Shown one piece after another: positions 1 to 8,587 of a stretch of 64,000 bases of DNA (the stretch's first letter is position 1; each line of letters opens with the position of its first letter). The notes under the pieces are model-generated. The model had not been told where the DNA came from and ran no database searches. It saw nothing but the letters and a program-made list of their open reading frames with translations. Source of the DNA: Desulfobotulus alkaliphilus (GTDB lineage Bacteria > Desulfobacterota > Desulfobacteria > Desulfobacterales > ASO4-4); the NCBI RefSeq assembly GCF_007830435.1, contig NZ_VLLC01000007.1:62001-126000 (forward strand). Reading direction: 5' to 3'. The position numbers and the translations under genes are program-made.

Positions 1-312
1 CGCTATGCCCGCTACGTCATACGCTCCTTTGTTGCATGGGGTGTGTTGAAGGATTTACAGGTCAAAGGATGCTATGGAAAAAACCCTGTGCTAAAAATCG
101 AAGATGCCAGGTCTGCAGGCCTCATATTCGAATCCGCACTTCTGGCAACACCTGAGGCAAAAATACCCATGGGGCTCCTTTTAAACAACCCTGCCTTTTT
201 CCCGTTTCAGGTTCCGGTCGTTACCGGTGATTCTATCTCCCGGAGCTATGACCGGATCGAACTAATTCGTTATGGTCTGGATGATGAACTATTGAAACTG
301 TACTCTGCCTGA
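1..312 (+). CDS. C-terminal part of an unknown protein (start lies before the window)
   Basis: The reading frame is open from base 1 and ends at the TGA at 310-312. A GTG at 43 could be read as a start, but the 14 codons before it are open and protein-like (ending SFVAWG), so the gene most likely begins upstream of the window. The visible 103 residues show no signal peptide, membrane segment or motif that I recognise. A proline/phenylalanine-rich stretch (NPAFFPFQVP) sits in the middle. The next gene is convergent, 51 bases away. Function is unknown. Confidence 0.55.
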   Translation, partial: RYARYVIRSFVAWGVLKDLQVKGCYGKNPVLKIEDARSAGLIFESALLATPEAKIPMGLLLNNPAFFPFQVPVVTGDSISRSYDRIELIRYGLDDELLKLYSA

Positions 313-363
313 AAAAAGCTGGAGAGATGCCACAGAGAGTATAAAATTGATATTCAAAAAAAT

Positions 364-1440
364 TTATACCCTGTCTCCATGAACAAAAAAACGTAACTCA
401 GAACCCGTGACCGTACTGCGGCCCGTATAGAAAAAAGTAAGAATCCAGAGGATAAAAAGTCCTGTCAATACTTCCGGTGTCCAGAGCAGGGCCACCCCGG
501 CCTTAAGATCCGGTACAAAGACCATCTTTTCAGAAAAAACAGGGAGTTTCAGGCATAAAAAGATATAGGGAAGCGTGGAAAGGGCCATGATCTGATAGGC
601 AGAAAAAACCTGCTCTCCCCTGTAATCCGCCCGAAGGAATTCGGAAAGCACACGCCAGATCTGGGTACCACCAAGGCACAGAAAGAGTGCCCACAGGGGC
701 TTTCCGCCAAGAAAAAGCCCCAGACCTGCGAGACAGAGGAAGATATGGATAAAGAGGGTGAGGGCCTGAACCGGCAGGACAGCTTCTCCGTCTGACTGGT
801 GGGCATAGCTGATTTTTTTGGTTTTCCCATGAAAAATGATGGCCATGGGCTTAAAAAACCGGGCCATTTCAGGAGAAAGACTGCGGATGGGTTTCCCATA
901 GCAGCAGCCGAAACTCAGGCAGGCAAGTCTTCCCATGCCTTCCCCGCAGGTATAGGCCAGGGCCATGGCAGCCAGTGCGGAAACCGCCGGAATTGACGGA
1001 TACCCGTAACGGGTGATCAGCATATTCACGCAGACCAGAACCCATGGAGCCAGAAGTATTCCCAGAAAGGAAGCTCCCCCAACGGTAAAGGTATGGCGCT
1101 TGCCCTCAACAATCCTTGCAATCCAGCGGGATGCGGGAACACAGATACAAAGCAGCACCATGGCAGTGAGGCCGCAGGCCCACAAAGGCGCTCCCGATGC
1201 CCGGAGAAGCACAAGCCCCAGAGCCGTACCCAGAACATAGGCCGATGCGCTCAGCAATCCGTACCAGGTAAGATTCATGCCCTTCCACAAACCGTTTTCA
1301 AGGTGCTGCACAGGACAGGCAGCCAGCATCTGATACTTCTCCGATGGCAGACTGCGCACCCCCCAGATGGCAGGAACCAGCAGGATAATGGCCAGAACAA
1401 GCATAAAAAACAATGAAAACATGAATCTTCCTTTCGACAT
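364..1440 (-). CDS. Prolipoprotein diacylglyceryl transferase (Lgt)-like membrane protein
   Basis: A 358-aa integral membrane protein with many hydrophobic segments. It carries an Lgt-family signature around residues 163-182 (GEGMGRLACLSFGCCYGKP) and a second Lgt-like block near residue 265 (SEFLRADYRGEQVFSAYQ). Lgt moves a diacylglyceryl group from phosphatidylglycerol to the lipobox cysteine of prolipoproteins in the inner membrane. The sequence is diverged from housekeeping Lgt, with Gly-Cys-Cys-Tyr-Gly where the canonical protein has its own glycine-rich signature, so the real acceptor may differ. It lies about 200 bases downstream of the phosphatidylserine decarboxylase gene on the same strand, which suggests a shared phospholipid theme. 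The start could be 1440, or ATG 1422, which has the better-placed GGAAG. Confidence 0.7.
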   Translation of the reverse strand: MSKGRFMFSLFFMLVLAIILLVPAIWGVRSLPSEKYQMLAACPVQHLENGLWKGMNLTWYGLLSASAYVLGTALGLVLLRASGAPLWACGLTAMVLLCICVPASRWIARIVEGKRHTFTVGGASFLGILLAPWVLVCVNMLITRYGYPSIPAVSALAAMALAYTCGEGMGRLACLSFGCCYGKPIRSLSPEMARFFKPMAIIFHGKTKKISYAHQSDGEAVLPVQALTLFIHIFLCLAGLGLFLGGKPLWALFLCLGGTQIWRVLSEFLRADYRGEQVFSAYQIMALSTLPYIFLCLKLPVFSEKMVFVPDLKAGVALLWTPEVLTGLFILWILTFFYTGRSTVTGSELRFFVHGDRV

Positions 1441-1642
1441 TCAATGAAAGCCTCTACCACCGTCCGCTGGAACGGGGAGCAAAACTGCCATCCTCAAGGC
1501 CCCCTCTCCCTCTGGGAGGGTTGCCTGCCCGGCACACAGGCCTTCTGCATAGCTTTTTATAATGCCATGGTTTCTTTTGCCTGTGTGCGGGGGGGGTGAG
1601 GGGTCCATAAAAATATTCTCACCCAAGGTGAAAAAAACAGAC

Positions 1643-2641
1643 CTACGCCTGTAAACCCCTTCCTATGCTTTCCCTCACCCTAACCTCGGTTTCCACAAGG
1701 CTTAAGCCAAAGCCTTTGCTGAAACAGCTTGTTACATCCCTGCGCAGGCTGTTGGATACAAGATCCCTGTCAAATTCCATACGATCCTTTTCAAACAAAA
1801 GAACAACGGTGGAGCTGCCCGGATAAAACAGACTTTTGGGGCACCCCCTATGGACGAACATGCCGGGAAGAAGTGCTTTGGGATGATCGTAAGCCCTTTC
1901 GCTGCAGGCCTGACGGATACCACCGATCATGAGGGCCACCACTTCGGCCATGGCCACAAGACCCATCCCGCTGCCACCGGGTACATCGGTGTTGATGAGG
2001 GTAATGAGCCTGCGGTTTCGGGAAAAGGGGCTGACCTCCCGCACCACGGCATCGGGATGGCAGGCATGGCAACGCCCGTCCGTCATGAATATTTCCTCCA
2101 CCCGCCCGCTGACCGGTACATGGTTGTAATGGTATTTATCCGGCGTGAGGCGAAAGACGGCGGCCTTCCCGTCCAAAAAAACAGCATGCCATGGCCGGTT
2201 TCCGCAAAGCTCCGGTAAGTCAAAAAATTTTCCCTTCACGGGAATCAGGGCCGATGGAGAAAGATTCAGGGGCAGCATGCGGCTGTCCGAAGGCGAAACA
2301 ATGGCTAAAGGATCTTCGACCATGGGCCTGTATATTTCATAGAGAATCTTTCTTTCAAAAAGTGCTCTGGGGTTACAAAGGGAGGCCGGTTCCAGACATT
2401 CTTCCATTTTTATTTCAAGATCCCGGATCATCTGCCCAAGCCTTTTTGCCGATGAAAAGGGAAGGTCGTAATTCACGGCCCCCAGAATGCGACTTGCCAC
2501 AGGGGAGGTGAAGGCAGAAAAGAGCCACGGGGCATTCTCCCGGACTTCATGGTAGAGAAAACGCACCAGAGGATCGGCAAAGAATTTTTCCTTTATTTTC
2601 TTTCCCGTATGGCGTTCCAGATAGTGGTGGGAGAAACTCAT
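1643..2641 (-). CDS. psd: Phosphatidylserine decarboxylase-like proenzyme
   Basis: A 332-aa protein related to the pyruvoyl-dependent decarboxylases that turn phosphatidylserine into phosphatidylethanolamine at the inner membrane. The family's self-cleavage region is recognisable near residues 268-282 (FYPGSSTVVLLFEK), where the serine should become the pyruvoyl group. An upstream block reads SPSALIPVKGKFFDL, comparable to the usual IPVKG segment. Its ATG overlaps the stop of the preceding 699-aa gene (ATGA at 2638-2641), so the two are almost certainly translationally coupled. The length fits the longer, non-E. coli type of Psd. Whether it serves bulk membrane synthesis or a dedicated lipid modification with its unusual neighbours is not shown by the sequence. 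Confidence 0.8.
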   Translation of the reverse strand: MSFSHHYLERHTGKKIKEKFFADPLVRFLYHEVRENAPWLFSAFTSPVASRILGAVNYDLPFSSAKRLGQMIRDLEIKMEECLEPASLCNPRALFERKILYEIYRPMVEDPLAIVSPSDSRMLPLNLSPSALIPVKGKFFDLPELCGNRPWHAVFLDGKAAVFRLTPDKYHYNHVPVSGRVEEIFMTDGRCHACHPDAVVREVSPFSRNRRLITLINTDVPGGSGMGLVAMAEVVALMIGGIRQACSERAYDHPKALLPGMFVHRGCPKSLFYPGSSTVVLLFEKDRMEFDRDLVSNSLRRDVTSCFSKGFGLSLVETEVRVRESIGRGLQA

Positions 2642-4737
2642 GGAGAAGCCTCAAAGTGTTTTTTATCGTTGTATGTGGAAAGAATGAGGAGCTGAATCAG
2701 GGCCAGCCTCTCTTTGGATGTAAAAAGACTGATGTCCTGCCTGCGGTTCAGGGAAGCAATGATGCCGGAAACACTCCCCTTGCTGGTGATGGAGGCCAGG
2801 GCATCCCTTGAGGCGGCATCCCTGAACAAGGCCCAGTTTTCAAGGCGGGACAGATCTTCTGCAAAATAACGGACAGCTTCACGGATATGGGCCTCTTTCA
2901 GCCGGGTGCGGTAACAGGTTTCCGCAGCACGGTTAAAAACTTCCGCAGGCTGTTTTTCCGGCCTCTTCCCTCCCGTATCTTCCTGAATGAGGGTCTGAAG
3001 CCTCGCAGAAGCAGAAAACCCCGGATGGGCAAGGCGCATGCGGAGATCTTCCATCAGATCCGCTGCACCATGGGCCTCGATCAGGGCGGCTTTGCCCATG
3101 TCGTGGCCGATGGCGGGAAAGGTGCTGTACAGGCGGCCTTCAAATCCGGAAAAACCCATTTTATCAAAGTGCCTGATGCGATAGGGAAGGTACATGGACA
3201 TGCGCGGATCAAAGGCTCCGGAATCCCCAAGATCCTTCAGTAAAAGCTCCTGATTGCCGGATCTGCCGTCCAGTGCAGGCGAACTGGGCGTACTGAGCAG
3301 GGCCACGGGATAATCCAGAAGCCTGAAATCCGGTACAAGATCCCCCTTGAAGCGGAATGCCTTACGGATATTTCTGTCCAGCCATGGCGGTCCGAAGGGG
3401 GTAAGGGACCTGCCCGCAATATGATTTTTTGCCTTTTTCTTCCAGCGCCGCCAGAGCATGCGCAGGTGGGTGAAATCCAGCTCATGGGGCAGAAAACCGA
3501 GAACCTGCTCAGGATGAAAATCCTCAAACTCCAAGCGGTAGGGCGTTGCGGAATAGGTTCCTACGAAAAGGGGCAGAAAATGCTCTGTTATTTTGGTGAT
3601 GAAATCACCCATCCATTTTTCATCCCTTTGCCCAAGGGGTACGGCGGGATCGGCCATGAGCCGCGAGAGCCTGCGGCTGCCCATGGAAATGTGGGTGCCG
3701 TTGTTGGCAAGGCAGATGTTGGAGGTATTGGGCAAAACCACAAGATTTCTTGCAATGATACCGCATTCCTTGAGCTTTTTAACGGCATTGAGCTGACTGC
3801 GGGAAAGCACCTCATGGCAGAGTCCCATATAACCTTTTTTGGATTCGCCCTGATCCCAGCCGGAAAGGCAGGGATTCATGAAAAGTTCCCGGTAAAAGCC
3901 ATCGGAAATCATATCATTCAGGGCTTTCTGCCTGAGGGGCGGGTGGGAGGCAAAATACAGGGCCGCCTTCTGCCCCGTTTCCAGAAGTCCGAAGGCCTCA
4001 TTGGCATGGGCCAGAAGCAGCTGGCACAAAAGGAAGCGTTTCAGGGTTTCTCCCGCAAGGGCATCTGCCGCACCTTTGCCCGAAGTGAGATTGACAGGAT
4101 GAAAGGAAAGGACTTCCGGTGAGGTATTATCGCTTAAAAAATGATCCATCATTCTGCTGGCCGTAACCTTCAGAATGGGATGCATGTCCGGTGATCTGCC
4201 GATGATATCCGCCAGCGCCAGTTTAAGCAGATAGCTGATGGGAACCCTTACCCAGCTTTCCTGTTTATGGGTGAAAACAAAGTGATGGACATCACTGCGC
4301 AGGGGGCTGTCGCTTTTTTTCTTATCCGCCCGCAGATCCATGTGAAAAAGGTGCAGGGCATAGGCGGAAAGTTTTTTTTCAGGAAAGCGGACCCAGGAGT
4401 TTTCCCATATCTGATCCCTGTTGTCCGAAAGAAACCTTTCCATGCTTTGGGCATATTCTTCCGGAACCTCCCCTGAAAGACTTCTTTTCAGGATATTCTT
4501 ATAGAAATTGGATTCCCGGATCATGCAGGCGAGATCCACGTCTTCGGCCCTTCCTTCCACCAGAGCCTGAAACTCATTTTCCACGCCACAGCTAATATCG
4601 CCCGCAGCAAAGGGCTGAAACGCGGTAAGGTTTTCGTCTCCGGGGGGAATTTCAAGGAGCTGGCGAAGGGCTTCAGGGGAAAGGTCTCCGGCGGGTTTTT
4701 CCATAAAAAGGCCGGGGGGATTCTTGAGGCAGTACAA
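2638..4737 (-). CDS. Unknown 699-aa protein, first gene of the psd/lgt-like operon
   Basis: I do not recognise this family. The start is a TTG at 4737, chosen because a strong AACGGAGG ribosome site lies 5 bases before it. The first in-frame ATG (4704) has no such site. The protein looks soluble: no signal peptide and no clear membrane helices. Features that may be conserved are an N-terminal GVENEFQALVEG (around residue 50), VRVPISYLLKLALAD (around 165), NTSNICLANNGTHISMGS (around 345) and a C-terminal helical part. The GVENEF string faintly recalls glutamate-cysteine-ligase-like proteins, but the rest does not obviously follow. It overlaps psd by 4 bases and heads the operon, so its role is probably tied to the phospholipid or lipoprotein chemistry of the next two genes. 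Confidence 0.75.
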   Translation of the reverse strand: MYCLKNPPGLFMEKPAGDLSPEALRQLLEIPPGDENLTAFQPFAAGDISCGVENEFQALVEGRAEDVDLACMIRESNFYKNILKRSLSGEVPEEYAQSMERFLSDNRDQIWENSWVRFPEKKLSAYALHLFHMDLRADKKKSDSPLRSDVHHFVFTHKQESWVRVPISYLLKLALADIIGRSPDMHPILKVTASRMMDHFLSDNTSPEVLSFHPVNLTSGKGAADALAGETLKRFLLCQLLLAHANEAFGLLETGQKAALYFASHPPLRQKALNDMISDGFYRELFMNPCLSGWDQGESKKGYMGLCHEVLSRSQLNAVKKLKECGIIARNLVVLPNTSNICLANNGTHISMGSRRLSRLMADPAVPLGQRDEKWMGDFITKITEHFLPLFVGTYSATPYRLEFEDFHPEQVLGFLPHELDFTHLRMLWRRWKKKAKNHIAGRSLTPFGPPWLDRNIRKAFRFKGDLVPDFRLLDYPVALLSTPSSPALDGRSGNQELLLKDLGDSGAFDPRMSMYLPYRIRHFDKMGFSGFEGRLYSTFPAIGHDMGKAALIEAHGAADLMEDLRMRLAHPGFSASARLQTLIQEDTGGKRPEKQPAEVFNRAAETCYRTRLKEAHIREAVRYFAEDLSRLENWALFRDAASRDALASITSKGSVSGIIASLNRRQDISLFTSKERLALIQLLILSTYNDKKHFEASP

Positions 4738-4852
4738 AGAAACCTCCGTTCATGAAGATGGGTCAGAACTGCATCACCTCATCTTTTACACCTCCTTCAT
4801 TGCTCTTTAATGAAATTTTCATGGCTTTTCTGTTATGACAGTCTTCCTGAAA

Positions 4853-4904
4853 ATTTCAGCTTGAACTGAAATCATTAAAAAAATATAATGACTTCAAAAG
4901 GAGG
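4853..4904 (+). promoter_or_regulatory. Promoter, operator-like inverted repeat and RBS of the toxin-antitoxin operon
   Basis: A sigma70-like promoter is clear: TTGAAC at 4861-4866, a 17-base spacer and TATAAT at 4884-4889. A perfect 7-base inverted repeat (ATTTCAG, 6-base gap, CTGAAAT; 4853-4872) covers the -35 box and is a natural site for autorepression by the antitoxin. AAGGAGG at 4898-4904 is the ribosome site for the ATG at 4913. The operator role is inferred from position. Confidence 0.7.
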
Positions 4905-4912
4905 ATCGGCAC

Positions 4913-5146
4913 ATGACAGAATCCGCTGAAAAAATATACGAGCAGGCCCTTAATCTTCCAATCAATGACCGACTGCTGCTGATAGACAAACTGCTTATCA
5001 GCACCAACTTATCGGCCCGCTCCGATATAGATCAGGCATGGTCTGAAGAAGTCGAGCGAAGATGTCAGGAATTAAAACGTGGGGAAGCAAAGCTCATTCC
5101 CGGCGAAGAAGTCTTTGAAAAAATAAAGAAAAGATTTACACAATGA
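4913..5146 (+). CDS. Antitoxin of a RelB-like addiction module (TIGR02574-type)
   Basis: A 77-aa acidic protein that matches the 'putative addiction module component' antitoxins: an N-terminal helical part with the typical ALNLPINDRLLLIDKLL string, then a conserved tail (IDQAWSEEVERRCQELKRGE) that in this family wraps the toxin. It should bind and neutralise the product of the next gene and probably represses the operon through the inverted repeat upstream. The start has an ideal AAGGAGG nine bases before it. The stop overlaps the toxin start by 4 bases. Confidence 0.88.
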   Translation: MTESAEKIYEQALNLPINDRLLLIDKLLISTNLSARSDIDQAWSEEVERRCQELKRGEAKLIPGEEVFEKIKKRFTQ

Positions 5147-5430
5147 AATATGGTTTTCATGAAGCCGCTGAAAGAGAGTTCTTTGCTGCAATTGAATACT
5201 ATGAAAATTGTCAGTCGGGTTTAGGCTTAAGATTTTCCGAAGAAGTCTATGCGACAATCAGGTTAATATGTGATCATCCATATGCCTGGACAGAACTTGA
5301 CACAAAAACAAGGCGTTGTGTCACAAGCAGATTCCCATACGGAATTCTTTACCGAATATTTGAAAATAAGATCCAGATTATGGCGGTAATGCATCTTCGC
5401 AGAAAGCCTGATTATTGGAAAAACAGATAA
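5143..5430 (+). CDS. ParE/RelE-superfamily toxin
   Basis: A 95-aa protein with the ParE/RelE fold signature: FHEAAEREFFAAIEYYE at the N-terminus, then GLGLRFSEEV, a central PYAW, RRCVTSRFPYGILYRI (the conserved beta-strand with F-P-Y/IxYR) and HLRRKPDYWKNR at the end. Family members either poison DNA gyrase (ParE) or cleave mRNA on the ribosome (RelE). The pairing with a TIGR02574 antitoxin and the RF-PYGILYRI/H-RRKPDYW pattern favour the ParE side, but the target cannot be read from sequence. It is translationally coupled to the antitoxin (ATGA overlap). The pair is more AT-rich than its neighbours, as expected for a mobile addiction module. Confidence 0.88.
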   Translation: MKYGFHEAAEREFFAAIEYYENCQSGLGLRFSEEVYATIRLICDHPYAWTELDTKTRRCVTSRFPYGILYRIFENKIQIMAVMHLRRKPDYWKNR

Positions 5431-5461
5431 GAACGACTCCCCGCCCTACCCTGCCAGAAAT

Positions 5462-7864
5462 TCATGCCGCAGGAAGATCCGCTTTCTCATATACCTCTGT
5501 ATTTTCTCCGGAAAAAATTGTCTCAAGGGCATTTTCCCATGAATATTCAAGGCCCCGTTTACGGGCAGCACTGCGCATGCGGGCATGGGTCAGGGGCTGA
5601 ATATCCATGCGTCTCAAAAAGGAGGACAGGGCCATCACCCATGCATCCATATTTCCTGCAGGAAGCACTTCTCCGGTTTTCCCCGGCAGCACAATCTCCA
5701 TGGGACCTCCCTTATCGGATACAAAGACCGGCAGGCCACAGGCCTGAGCCTCCAGCACCACCATGCCAAAGGTATCCGTGGTGCTGGGGAAAAGCAGCAG
5801 ATCTGCCCCGCTGTAAAGCACTGGCAGTTCCTCCCTTGGAATACGGCCCGTGAATGTAATGGCAGGATTTGCAGCGGTCTCTTTTTTCAGGTTTTCAAGG
5901 TCCGGACCATCCCCTGCCAGCAGCATATGAACATTGTGACCCTTTGCCTGCATGCACCTGTGCATTTCAAGGATTTCCCCAATGTTCTTGTCTTTGGAAA
6001 TTCTTCCCGTATAGAGCAGTATTTTTCCTGCCCCAATGCCATATTGCCGCATCATTCTGCTGCGGGCTTCGTCGTGCGGGGCAAAGAGTTCCGTATCCAC
6101 GGCCCTGAGAAAAAGACGCATTCTGGAAGGTTCCAGCCCCCTGTCTGCAAGGATATCCATATAGATCCTGCTGGGTACAAGAATCTCATCGGCAAAGGAA
6201 TAAAAGAGACGCACGGCATTATCCACAACGTCACAAAGGGACTCACTGCCTGTAATGGCCCTTGTCTGGGCCGCAAAATCCGTATGGTACACGGCCTTAC
6301 AGGGCAGGTTGAGAAGCTTCGCCAGCAAAAGCCCCAGCAGACCCACCGGACCGGGGGTGGAAATACAGATTTCATCCACCTCAAAGGCCCCCAGTTTCTG
6401 GATGGCCCTAAGGATGGAAGGCACCCGGATTTCTATATTTTCATAATAAGGCAGGGGAAAACGCAGAAATGTGCTGAGATCCGTGAGGGTCTCCGGCGAA
6501 AAATCAGACCCTGTCCGGGCAGACCCGGAGGGCAGACTTGTCACAATGCGTATGGGAAGCCCCTCCCTCTGTGCTTTTCCTGCTATTTCCCGCAGGGTGG
6601 CAGCCACCCCGTTCATTTCATGGAAGGTATCCGTAAACCACAGAATTTTTTTCCCGTAATCCCGGCTGTCAAGGTAGTTTCCCCTGAGATCTTCCAGCAG
6701 CCTGCGGCCATCCTGCATGTGACGCAAGGTCATGAAAAAGGGAATGGACAGGAAGATGCCGGGAAGCAGGGAAGAAAAATTACGGATACAGTGATCAAAA
6801 TTCCCCTGACGCAGATCATTGACGATGGAAAGGAGAATGTTTCTGAAAAAAGCATCGGAAACCTTGGTTATTTTATCATAAACACCCTCAAGCCACAGGC
6901 CGGGATCGGGATCTCCCATATCCGGCCCCGGATCTTCACTGAGGGCTGCAAGGAGCAGACGGATCTGCCCTTCTTCTCCGCCTTTATCCACCAATCCCGC
7001 CTCATCCCCCGGCCCTGTTTCAGACCGCAGGATGGCATCCCCCAGACGGGACAGGGCAGAACGGTGCAGGGGCGTGCTTTCGGTCATGGAAAAATCATAG
7101 GCGATCTTATACAGGGCAAAGGCAAGGGATTTGGCATCATTGTGCTTTCCCTCGGCCAGACTCTCCCGCTTTTTCAGGGCTTGCAGAAAGGCTTCGGGAC
7201 TGGACCCATCCGCACAGGTACAGGCCTTGGCGATGAAAAGTCCGGAATGGTCATCGGAGCCACCCGTAAAGCCCTTGATCCAGGATTTTTCTCCCATGGG
7301 AAGAATGCCGTGCTTTTTTTTCAGGCCTTCCATGCGCTCCGGTGTCAGGGAACGCAATGCCGCCGTCCAGGTGGTATTGGATGCCATGCTCCGGGCACCA
7401 TTGACACCCTCAAAAACATTGAAAAGAAGCATCAGTTTCTCAAGCATATCCAGCGAAAGCCTGCCATTGATGGAATAGGTGGCATGGGCTACGGAATGGG
7501 CGATATTCCTTTCCCGAACCAGTTCCCGAAGCTGATAAATATCCTTTCTGGCCTTCTGCACATCCTTAAAATCCGATTCCGTCAGGCCATAGAGCAGCAG
7601 ATGGATCTTGCAGCCGTTTTCCGGAAAATAGGTGGTGGATTCCACTCCTGTAAAGGCTTTTGCCGGGTATTTTTCCTTAAGAATAAGGGCTGCTTCCATG
7701 CAGTTGTGATCCGTTACCGTGACAAAATCCATACCCCTTGCCATGGCCTGCTCATAAATACTTTCCGGCCGGGTATAGGATTCGGAAGCACCGATACGCT
7801 GAAGAAACCAGTTGGCAGGGCGTTCGGAATACATGGAGTGGACATGGAGATCGGCTCTGGCCAT
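5462..7864 (-). CDS. PHP-domain / GT4 glycosyltransferase fusion
   Basis: The chosen ATG (7864) gives an 800-aa protein and has GGAAAG just upstream. The frame stays open to 8212, but that extension lacks protein-like features. Residues 1 to about 330 form a PHP phosphoesterase domain with metal motifs DLHVHSMYSE, TVTDHN and GGSDDHSG. Residues from about 400 form a GT-B glycosyltransferase of family 4, with a GVAATL donor-domain start, LYTGRISKDKNI and the C-terminal nucleotide-sugar motif DTFGMVVLEAQACGLPVF. It probably transfers a hexose (mannose- or glucose-like) to a lipid or glycan at the cytoplasmic face. The PHP part may hydrolyse a phosphorylated intermediate. No operon partner is adjacent. 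Substrate unknown. Confidence 0.85.
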   Translation of the reverse strand: MARADLHVHSMYSERPANWFLQRIGASESYTRPESIYEQAMARGMDFVTVTDHNCMEAALILKEKYPAKAFTGVESTTYFPENGCKIHLLLYGLTESDFKDVQKARKDIYQLRELVRERNIAHSVAHATYSINGRLSLDMLEKLMLLFNVFEGVNGARSMASNTTWTAALRSLTPERMEGLKKKHGILPMGEKSWIKGFTGGSDDHSGLFIAKACTCADGSSPEAFLQALKKRESLAEGKHNDAKSLAFALYKIAYDFSMTESTPLHRSALSRLGDAILRSETGPGDEAGLVDKGGEEGQIRLLLAALSEDPGPDMGDPDPGLWLEGVYDKITKVSDAFFRNILLSIVNDLRQGNFDHCIRNFSSLLPGIFLSIPFFMTLRHMQDGRRLLEDLRGNYLDSRDYGKKILWFTDTFHEMNGVAATLREIAGKAQREGLPIRIVTSLPSGSARTGSDFSPETLTDLSTFLRFPLPYYENIEIRVPSILRAIQKLGAFEVDEICISTPGPVGLLGLLLAKLLNLPCKAVYHTDFAAQTRAITGSESLCDVVDNAVRLFYSFADEILVPSRIYMDILADRGLEPSRMRLFLRAVDTELFAPHDEARSRMMRQYGIGAGKILLYTGRISKDKNIGEILEMHRCMQAKGHNVHMLLAGDGPDLENLKKETAANPAITFTGRIPREELPVLYSGADLLLFPSTTDTFGMVVLEAQACGLPVFVSDKGGPMEIVLPGKTGEVLPAGNMDAWVMALSSFLRRMDIQPLTHARMRSAARKRGLEYSWENALETIFSGENTEVYEKADLPAA

Positions 7865-8108
7865 GGTCTTTCCTTTCATGGAGCAGGGGGTGAATCTTTT
7901 TTTACCGGAATTTTTCAGCAAAGGGCCATAAGCCCCTGTTCCATGAAAAGGTAAAGGAAATATGTTTGATCCGTATTGGCACAAAGTTGGGATTGGGTGT
8001 GGAAAAAGGTAATCAAAGGCTTTTTTTGATGGCAAAATAATTATAAAAAGCTCTTCTGTCAGAAAAAAGCTTAAAAATATCCCGCCCCTTTCTCCACGTG
8101 GGAACCGT

Positions 8109-8307
8109 TCACGTTTCCTCTGAACCAAAACGGTACACAAGACCGGCCCAGGTAAGGCCTGCACCCGGAAAAGACACCCTCCTGACCCGCACCGCAGATT
8201 CCGGGCCGACATGTGATGATGGCTTCGGTCTGCTGACGCCGCAGCATGGTTCCGGCAATCTCCGGAGCATAGGCCAGATGGGGGAGCCGGAATTCGGTGA
8301 CGGACAC
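8109..8307 (-). pseudogene. Fossil of an SPFH/Band-7 gene, with a FabH-like tail in another frame
   Basis: From 8307 the minus strand reads [20 protein letters not shown], then EAII, which closely resembles the helical segment of SPFH-domain (prohibitin/slipin-like) proteins, typically PEIA-AMLRRQQAEAI. After about 35 residues the similarity ends. In a different frame, residues ending at the TGA at 8109 read [17 protein letters not shown], which resembles the C-terminus of beta-ketoacyl-ACP synthase III. Neither is a whole gene. A second, shorter copy of the same SPFH segment occurs at 10384-10470, also just downstream of a DUF1566 gene. I read this as debris from past recombination. Confidence 0.4.
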
Positions 8308-8311
8308 ACCT

Positions 8312-8353
8312 AAAAAAAAGGCTCCACAGTTCTTAAAAAACCGTAAAGCCTTT
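8312..8353 (-). terminator. Rho-independent terminator of the first DUF1566 cassette
   Basis: On the minus strand AAAGGCTTTACGGTT pairs with AACTGTGGAGCCTTT across a 7-base loop and is followed by a run of T (plus-strand A run at 8312-8319). A matching hairpin follows the third DUF1566 copy (11379-11416), so this is a conserved part of the cassette. It lies 235 bases beyond the stop codon. Confidence 0.7.
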
Positions 8354-8587
8354 CTTTTGTTAACAAGCTCCCTTGCCCCTTATATACTCCAGATGCCCAT
8401 CGGTGAAACATCTGAAAATTGGACTGTTGTTCTGATTTTTTTAATGAAGCCATCACCTGTGGGAGAGGGGCCAGGGGTGAGGGCAGAAAGTAATAAACAA
8501 CCACGATGCTCATCACTTTATTTCAAAAATGACCGTGCAGAGTATAAATTCATGAAGATTCCAATTTTCACTGGAAAAAAACCAAAA
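8354..8587. other. Non-coding stretch downstream of DUF1566 copy 1
   Basis: No gene seen. It contains a short low-complexity motif (GGGAGAGGGGCCAGGGGTGA near 8461-8480) related to the G-rich sequence at about 1495-1605. Such motifs are common dispersed repeats in many genomes. Otherwise it is AT-rich spacer. Confidence 0.4.

Noticed and set aside
1495-1605. G/C-rich motif resembling dispersed CCCTCTCCC/GGGGTGAGGGG repeats, also near 8461
   Set aside because: Short, low complexity and seen twice only. Not enough to define a repeat family here.
2638-4737. Assignment of the 699-aa protein as a glutamate-cysteine-ligase-like enzyme
   Set aside because: Rests on a single GVENEF string. No ATP-binding or other GCS motifs could be recognised.
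5585-7954. A 789-aa open frame on the plus strand
   Set aside because: It lies wholly antisense to the PHP-glycosyltransferase gene, whose domains and motifs are unmistakable. It is a composition shadow.
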